Shown one piece after another: positions 59,743 through 64,000 of a stretch of DNA of 64,000 nucleotides. The stretch spans positions 124,001 through 188,000 of the forward strand of contig NZ_BAABHW010000003.1 in NCBI RefSeq assembly GCF_039542305.1, read 5' to 3'. How positions within the stretch are numbered: position 1 is the first letter of the stretch; every line of letters starts with the position of its first letter. Position numbers and translations under genes: made by a program. Below the pieces are notes generated by a model. That model had not been told where the DNA came from. It did no database searches and saw only the letters and a program-made list of their open reading frames with translations. Source of the stretch: Roseibacterium beibuensis (GTDB taxonomy: Bacteria > Pseudomonadota > Alphaproteobacteria > Rhodobacterales > Rhodobacteraceae).

Positions 59743-60522
59743 TCAGAGCAGCGGATCGACCCGGTCTTGCGAGGCGTAGAGGGTCCCGCCGCCATAGTAG
59801 GTCGAGATCTTCTCTTCCTCGAGCTTGGTCACCTGGTTGGGCGACTTGGTGACGGGCACATTGGCGAAGTGTTTGCCGTAGACGGCGTAGACCTTCACCT
59901 TGCTCGGCCAGATCCGGCAGAACTGGATCGGGATCAGGCGGTTGCCGCCGCCATGGGCTTCGTCGAGCTCGATTTCGAGGTAACGAACGACGCTCTCGGG
60001 CGCGTCGACCCACAAATCGGTGACGGTGCCGACGGTTTCGCCATCACCGGCCACAAGCGGCAGGCCGCGCGGATCGAACCCGGCCGACACGCGGTAGGAC
60101 TCGGTCTGCCCCATCGGGACGATCTTGGGATGACCATGCCCGTCGAGTTCCGGCACGTCGGCGCGCGGGGCCCAGGCTGCCGGTCCGACCCCATCGACCA
60201 TCGGGTCGCCGGTGGGTTCGTACGGGAAGCCATTGGCCACTGCGGTCCGCTCCATCGCGAGGTTCTCGCGACGGTGGGCCGCCTCGTTCTCGGGCGACGG
60301 CATCACGACCTCGCCGCGGCCATGCGGCAGGACGTAGGTCTTTGCATTGGGAACCGGGAACGGCCCCTGGTTGGGGGCGGCGGTGCCGTCCTCGTTTTCG
60401 AGGGGGTAGCCCTCGCGCATGTTTTCCGTCTGCAGGTAATAGATCAGCAGAGCGAAGAAGATCCAGAAGAGCCAGATCGACAGGCTCGCCAGATCGAAGT
60501 TGCCGAAGAATACAGCTTCCAT
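59743..60522 (-). CDS. puhA: Reaction centre H subunit
   Basis: A 259-residue subunit of the type II reaction centre. One N-terminal membrane helix (LASLSIWLFWIFFALLIYYL, residues 11-30) is followed by the cytoplasmic PRC-barrel domain, with GTVTDLWVDAPESVVRYLEI and LIPIQFCRIWPSKVKVYAVY. GGAAAGGAAAG precedes the ATG. It stabilises the RC and helps proton uptake to QB. Key marker that this is a purple-type phototroph. Confidence 0.97.
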   Translation of the reverse strand: MEAVFFGNFDLASLSIWLFWIFFALLIYYLQTENMREGYPLENEDGTAAPNQGPFPVPNAKTYVLPHGRGEVVMPSPENEAAHRRENLAMERTAVANGFPYEPTGDPMVDGVGPAAWAPRADVPELDGHGHPKIVPMGQTESYRVSAGFDPRGLPLVAGDGETVGTVTDLWVDAPESVVRYLEIELDEAHGGGNRLIPIQFCRIWPSKVKVYAVYGKHFANVPVTKSPNQVTKLEEEKISTYYGGGTLYASQDRVDPLL

Positions 60523-60547
60523 TGGACTTTCCTTTCCTTTCGGCGGT

Positions 60548-61978
60548 TCAAGTGGGCAGGTCGGCGAGCCCGATCTTGCCGGCCTCCCCGCGGGCGGTAT
60601 TCGTGACGGTCCGAACCAGCGGTCCAAGCGCCACGAGCGTTGCGAAAAGCATTAGAATCTCGAAGTGGTAGACGACCGAGTAACCGGTCGCCGGGTCGTT
60701 GAGCGCCTCGCCCAGGCCGCCGGTGGTGGCGATCTGGTTGATCGTGTCGCGCACCCCGCCGCCAATGGCGGTCGAAATGCCGGCGGCGGTGGCCTGCGCG
60801 GCCCCCCAGGCGCCCAGCGCAAGGCCGCGCCCGGCCGTGCCCGAGGTGGGCATGGTCATGGCGGCGGTCAGGGTCGCGACCGAGAACAGGCCGCCGCCGA
60901 AACCGATCAGGCTGGCCCCGAAGAAGAACAGCCCCGTCGATCCCATCGGGTTCGCGAAAATGACGGCGGTGAAGGCCGCAACACCGGCCAGCACACCGCG
61001 TCCGGCCATGCGGTAGGGGTTGATGCCGTCGGCCAGCCATTTGGCCGCCAGCGCGAATCCGACAAGCGCCCCAATGGCCCAGGTTGCGGTCAGCAGCGTG
61101 GTTGAAGAAACCGAAAGGCCGAGGATCTGGCCCCCGTAGGGCTCCAGAAGAACGTCCTGCATGTTGAAGGCCATCGTGCCGATGAAGACCACGGCCAGAA
61201 GCCGCCCCGCGCTGCCGCCCGATGCGTAATCGGCCCAGGCATCGCGGAAGGTCGGACCTTGCGCCGCGCGCTCGGCCTTGGTCATGGGGCGCACGCGCTC
61301 CTGCTTCCAAAGGGCGATCACGTTCAGAACAAGCGTGGCAACGGCCGTGCCCTGCACCACCTGGATCAGTTCGAGACCGTTGAAGTCGCGCAGCATGAAA
61401 CCGATAACGATGGAGGACACGGCCATGCCCGCCAGCAGCATCACGTACAGGAGTGCCACGACGCGCGGGCGCGTCTCATCCGTCGCCCGGTCGGCGGCCA
61501 GTGCCAGACCGGCCGTCTGGGTCATGTGCATGCCGAGGCCGGTCATGACAAAGGCGATCCCGGCAAGGATCTCGCCAGCCCACGGGATGTCATAGGCGAC
61601 ATTCGCCGTATCGCCCGACAGGACCAGCAACGCGGCAGGCATGACGGCAAGGCCGCCGAACTGCCAAAGCGTTCCGAACCAGAGATAGGGGATGCGCTTC
61701 CACCCGATGGCGGATTTGTAGGTGTCCGACTTGAACCCAAGCAGCGCCCGGAACGGTGCGATCAGCACCGGCAGCGCCACCATGATTGCCACGAGGAAGG
61801 CAGGCACCTGCAATTCGACGATCATGACGCGGTTGAGTGTGCCCAGCAGCATCACGCCCGCCATGCCGACCGACACCTGGAACAACGAAAGCCGCAAGAG
61901 CTGGCTCAGCGGCAGGTCGTCCGACGCGGCATCCGCGAAGGGGAGATACTTGATGGATATGCGTTTCAGCGCACTCAT
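60548..61978 (-). CDS. lhaA: LhaA/PucC-family light-harvesting assembly protein
   Basis: A 476-residue MFS-like protein with about 12 helices of the PucC/LhaA/BCH2 family. Features include LFQVSVGMAGVMLLGTLNRV, KSDTYKSAIGWKRIPYLWFG and GLGMHMTQTAGLALAADRA. It helps LH1 assembly, possibly delivering bacteriochlorophyll. The start MSALKRISIKYLPF overlaps the bchM stop by 4 bases. Known place between bchM and puhA. Confidence 0.95.
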   Translation of the reverse strand: MSALKRISIKYLPFADAASDDLPLSQLLRLSLFQVSVGMAGVMLLGTLNRVMIVELQVPAFLVAIMVALPVLIAPFRALLGFKSDTYKSAIGWKRIPYLWFGTLWQFGGLAVMPAALLVLSGDTANVAYDIPWAGEILAGIAFVMTGLGMHMTQTAGLALAADRATDETRPRVVALLYVMLLAGMAVSSIVIGFMLRDFNGLELIQVVQGTAVATLVLNVIALWKQERVRPMTKAERAAQGPTFRDAWADYASGGSAGRLLAVVFIGTMAFNMQDVLLEPYGGQILGLSVSSTTLLTATWAIGALVGFALAAKWLADGINPYRMAGRGVLAGVAAFTAVIFANPMGSTGLFFFGASLIGFGGGLFSVATLTAAMTMPTSGTAGRGLALGAWGAAQATAAGISTAIGGGVRDTINQIATTGGLGEALNDPATGYSVVYHFEILMLFATLVALGPLVRTVTNTARGEAGKIGLADLPT

Positions 61979-62667
61979 CTTGCATACTCCAGGCAGGTGG
62001 AAATGTAGAAGCCGCGGCTGACGCGCTCGACCTCGGTCATGGTGCCCGACGCGCCATGCTTGGACGCCATGCGCGCCAGCTTGGCGGGCGCGTGGGGGAT
62101 CATGGTGGGCGACCGGTCGGACCGCGGGAAGAGTTTTCCAACGCCAAAGAACGCCATCAGGAACGGGGTGCGCGGTGCGACCGTGAAGACGATCGAGGAG
62201 CGAACCCGCGGACACAGGCTGGCCAGCGCCTGCCCCAGATCGTCGGCGGTGTAGTAGATCATCGAGTCCATCGCCATGACATGGTCGAAGGACCCCAGAT
62301 CGGCCGACAGCATGTCGCCGGACGTGAACGTCACCTGGCCGGCCAGGTCTGCCGGCAGGCGCTTGGCCGCGATTTCGACGAGTGCGGGCGAGATGTCGAT
62401 GGCGACCACCTCGGCCCCGCGACGGGCCAGTTCCTCGGTCATGGCCCCGGTGCCGCAGCCGGCATCGAGGACGCGCTTGCCGGTCAGATCGGCGGGCAGG
62501 CGCGACAGCATGATCGCGCGCATCCGGTCGCGCCCTTCGCGCACCGTCTGACGGATGCCGGAGACCGGCGCGTCAGAGGTCAACCGCTCCCATGTCTGGG
62601 TCGCGGTGCGGTCGAAATAGTGTTCGACCCGGTCGCGCGTGGCGCCATATGTCGGCGTCGCAACCAT
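61975..62667 (-). CDS. bchM: Magnesium-protoporphyrin O-methyltransferase
   Basis: A 230-residue SAM-dependent methyltransferase acting on Mg-protoporphyrin IX. The SAM motif is RVLDAGCGTGAMTEELARRG, followed by VVAIDISPALVEIAAKRL and DHVMAMDSMIYYTADDLGQA. It shares 1 base with the bchL stop (TGATG) and 4 with lhaA. Confidence 0.96.
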   Translation of the reverse strand: MVATPTYGATRDRVEHYFDRTATQTWERLTSDAPVSGIRQTVREGRDRMRAIMLSRLPADLTGKRVLDAGCGTGAMTEELARRGAEVVAIDISPALVEIAAKRLPADLAGQVTFTSGDMLSADLGSFDHVMAMDSMIYYTADDLGQALASLCPRVRSSIVFTVAPRTPFLMAFFGVGKLFPRSDRSPTMIPHAPAKLARMASKHGASGTMTEVERVSRGFYISTCLEYAR

Positions 62668-63635
62668 CAATCGAACCCCAGCAACTCGAAGATATCGCGA
62701 TCTTCCATCGGGGCAGGCGCAAGCGGGTCGGTGCCCGCGTACAGCAGTTCGGCCAGACGGATGTATTCGGCGCGGCACTGCACGATGTCCTCGTCGTCGG
62801 GCATTTCGAACAGCGTCTTCTTCTTGAGGCGCGACCGACGGATGGCATCGACATCGGGCATATGCGCGATGCGCTTGAAGCCGACCTCGTTGCAGTAGCG
62901 GTCAACCTCGTCCGTCTCGCGCGAGCGGTTGGCGACGCAACCGGCCAGGCGCACGTTGTAGTTCTTCGACTTGGCCTGAACGGCGGCGATGATCCGGTTC
63001 ATGGCGTAGATGCTGTCGAAATCGTTGGCGGTGACGATCACGGCGCGGTCAGCGTGTTGCAGCGGCGCGGCGAAGCCACCGCAGACCACGTCGCCCAGAA
63101 CGTCGAAGATCACCACGTCGGTATCTTCCAGCAGGTGGTGTTGCTTCAGCAGCTTGACGGTCTGCCCCACGACATAACCGCCACAGCCGGTGCCGGCGGG
63201 CGGGCCACCGGCCTCGATGCACATGACGCCGTTATAGCCCTCGGTCATGAAATCCTCGGGGCGCAGTTCCTCGGCGTGGAAATCGACCTCTTTCAGGATG
63301 TCGATCACCGTGGGCTGCAAATGGCCCGTCAGGGTGAAGGTGCTGTCATGCTTGGGGTCGCAGCCGATCTGCAGAACGCGCTTGCCCAGCTTGGAGAACG
63401 CCGCAGACAGGTTGGAACTGGTCGTCGATTTGCCGATCCCGCCCTTGCCGTAGACCGAGAACACGGTTGCGCCCTCGATCTTCATGCTGGCGTCCTGGTG
63501 CACCTGCACCGAGCCTTCGCCATCTTCGCCCTTGTTCAGGACGGGCGGCGCGCCAAGGCCGCGTTTGGCAAGACCCTCTGCCTCGCGCGCATTGGCGCGA
63601 GCGGCGGGGGGGTTCTTTGTATCGAGGGGGCTCAT
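62667..63635 (-). CDS. bchL: Light-independent protochlorophyllide reductase iron protein BchL
   Basis: A 322-residue NifH-like ATPase that passes electrons to BchN-BchB. The P-loop is YGKGGIGKST (about 62-71). The 4Fe-4S cluster ligands are Cys151 (GTGCGGYVVG) and Cys185 (GDVVCGGFAAP), spaced 34 residues apart as in Rhodobacter. QIGCDPKHDSTFTLTG is conserved. The N-terminus is about 25 residues longer than in some homologues. Overlaps bchM by 1 base. Confidence 0.97.
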   Translation of the reverse strand: MSPLDTKNPPAARANAREAEGLAKRGLGAPPVLNKGEDGEGSVQVHQDASMKIEGATVFSVYGKGGIGKSTTSSNLSAAFSKLGKRVLQIGCDPKHDSTFTLTGHLQPTVIDILKEVDFHAEELRPEDFMTEGYNGVMCIEAGGPPAGTGCGGYVVGQTVKLLKQHHLLEDTDVVIFDVLGDVVCGGFAAPLQHADRAVIVTANDFDSIYAMNRIIAAVQAKSKNYNVRLAGCVANRSRETDEVDRYCNEVGFKRIAHMPDVDAIRRSRLKKKTLFEMPDDEDIVQCRAEYIRLAELLYAGTDPLAPAPMEDRDIFELLGFD

Positions 63636-63651
63636 CCGGTCGTCTCCTCTT

Positions 63652-64000
63652 TCATTCCGCGGCCATTCCGGGGGTGAGGCCTTCGAGGGTATCCTCGAGC
63701 TCGTCCGCACCGGCCTGAAGGGCGGCGAGCGTAGCCTCGTCGGGTTGCCAGTAATTGCGTTCGAACGCTTCAAGCAGGCGGTTCGCCATGCGGACCGAGG
63801 CCTGAGGGTTCAGTTCCGCCAAGCGGCGGCGCATCTCTTCGTCGAGCACGAAGGTTTCGCTGAGGCGCTGATAGACCCAGGGATCGACCTGGCCCGTGGT
63901 CGCCGACCAGCCCAGCGTGTTCGTCACCTGCGCCTCGATCTGGCGGACACCTTCGTGGCCGTGCTTCAGCAGACCTTCGAACCACTTGGGGTTCAGGCTG
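63652..64000 (-). CDS. bchH: Magnesium chelatase subunit H, C-terminal end (5' part outside window)
   Basis: The last 115 residues of BchH, the large porphyrin-binding subunit of Mg chelatase. The visible part includes KWFEGLLKHGHEGVRQIEAQ, VTNTLGWSATTGQVDPWVYQ and ANRLLEAFERNYWQPDEATL, which are typical of the cobaltochelatase/BchH C-terminus. It precedes bchL by 16 bases, as expected in bchFNBHLM. Confidence 0.95.
   Translation of the reverse strand, partial: SLNPKWFEGLLKHGHEGVRQIEAQVTNTLGWSATTGQVDPWVYQRLSETFVLDEEMRRRLAELNPQASVRMANRLLEAFERNYWQPDEATLAALQAGADELEDTLEGLTPGMAAE

Noticed and set aside
62592..63677. A 361-codon plus-strand frame opposite bchL
   Set aside because: Shadow of bchL, which has all its motifs.
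1..64000. tRNA, rRNA, insertion sequences, CRISPR arrays, attachment sites
   Set aside because: No cloverleaf, transposase, repeated spacer array or integrase was seen by eye; a tool search could still find a degenerate one.

Overview
The window comes from a high-GC alphaproteobacterium, almost certainly an aerobic anoxygenic phototroph of the Rhodobacterales (Roseobacter group). It carries a photosynthesis gene cluster with crtA-bchIDO, crtIB-tspO and the bchH-bchL-bchM-lhaA-puhABC-acsF-puhE-hemA superoperon. The only ring cyclase seen is the oxygen-dependent AcsF. Housekeeping genes (rimP-nusA-ylxR-infB, argG, ilvA, ilvD, accD-folC) fit the same lineage. I found no tRNA, rRNA, insertion sequence, CRISPR array or phage gene.

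Layout. (1) 1-12000: surface polysaccharide region. It has the end of a Wzc/ExoP-like chain-length ATPase, two different sulfotransferases around a Wzx-type flippase, a secreted beta-helix protein, a GT4 glycosyltransferase, a priming sugar-phosphate transferase, UDP-glucose dehydrogenase and arabinose-5-phosphate isomerase. Small secreted or membrane proteins of unknown role lie between them. The two sulfotransferases suggest a sulfated exopolysaccharide. (2) 12000-25000: a Nudix hydrolase, a REC-PP2C regulator facing an Hpt protein, ilvA, argG, an SCP2 protein, FadH, and a minus-strand run of lineage-specific unknown genes behind ilvD. (3) 25000-41400: a CPBP protease, accD-folC, two HupE/UreJ-like membrane proteins, zapE, an MFS permease, the ornithine cyclodeaminase/HAD/fghA overlap operon, an AEC permease, a TetR regulator, an NYN-LOTUS protein, a GNAT enzyme followed by a probable frameshifted gene, and adhC. 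adhC and fghA together form the glutathione-dependent formaldehyde oxidation route. (4) 41400-46930: the rimP-nusA-ylxR-infB translation/transcription operon, ended by a clear terminator.

(5) 46941-64000: the photosynthesis cluster. crtI-crtB-tspO run on the minus strand and crtA-bchI-bchD-bchO diverge on the plus strand. The promoter region between them has two TGT-N12-ACA palindromes of the PpsR/CrtJ type, each next to a predicted -10 element. From the right edge the minus strand reads bchH (3' end only), bchL, bchM, lhaA, puhA, puhB, puhC, a 98-residue conserved unknown, acsF, puhE, hemA, then cycA. Many of these genes overlap by 1 or 4 bases, so they are probably translationally coupled. 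Together they supply ALA, carry out Mg chelation, methylation, ring-E closure and protochlorophyllide reduction, make spheroidenone-type carotenoids, and assemble the reaction-centre H subunit with LH1. crtCDEF, bchCXYZ and puf are not in the window, and the cluster ends at tspO against infB.
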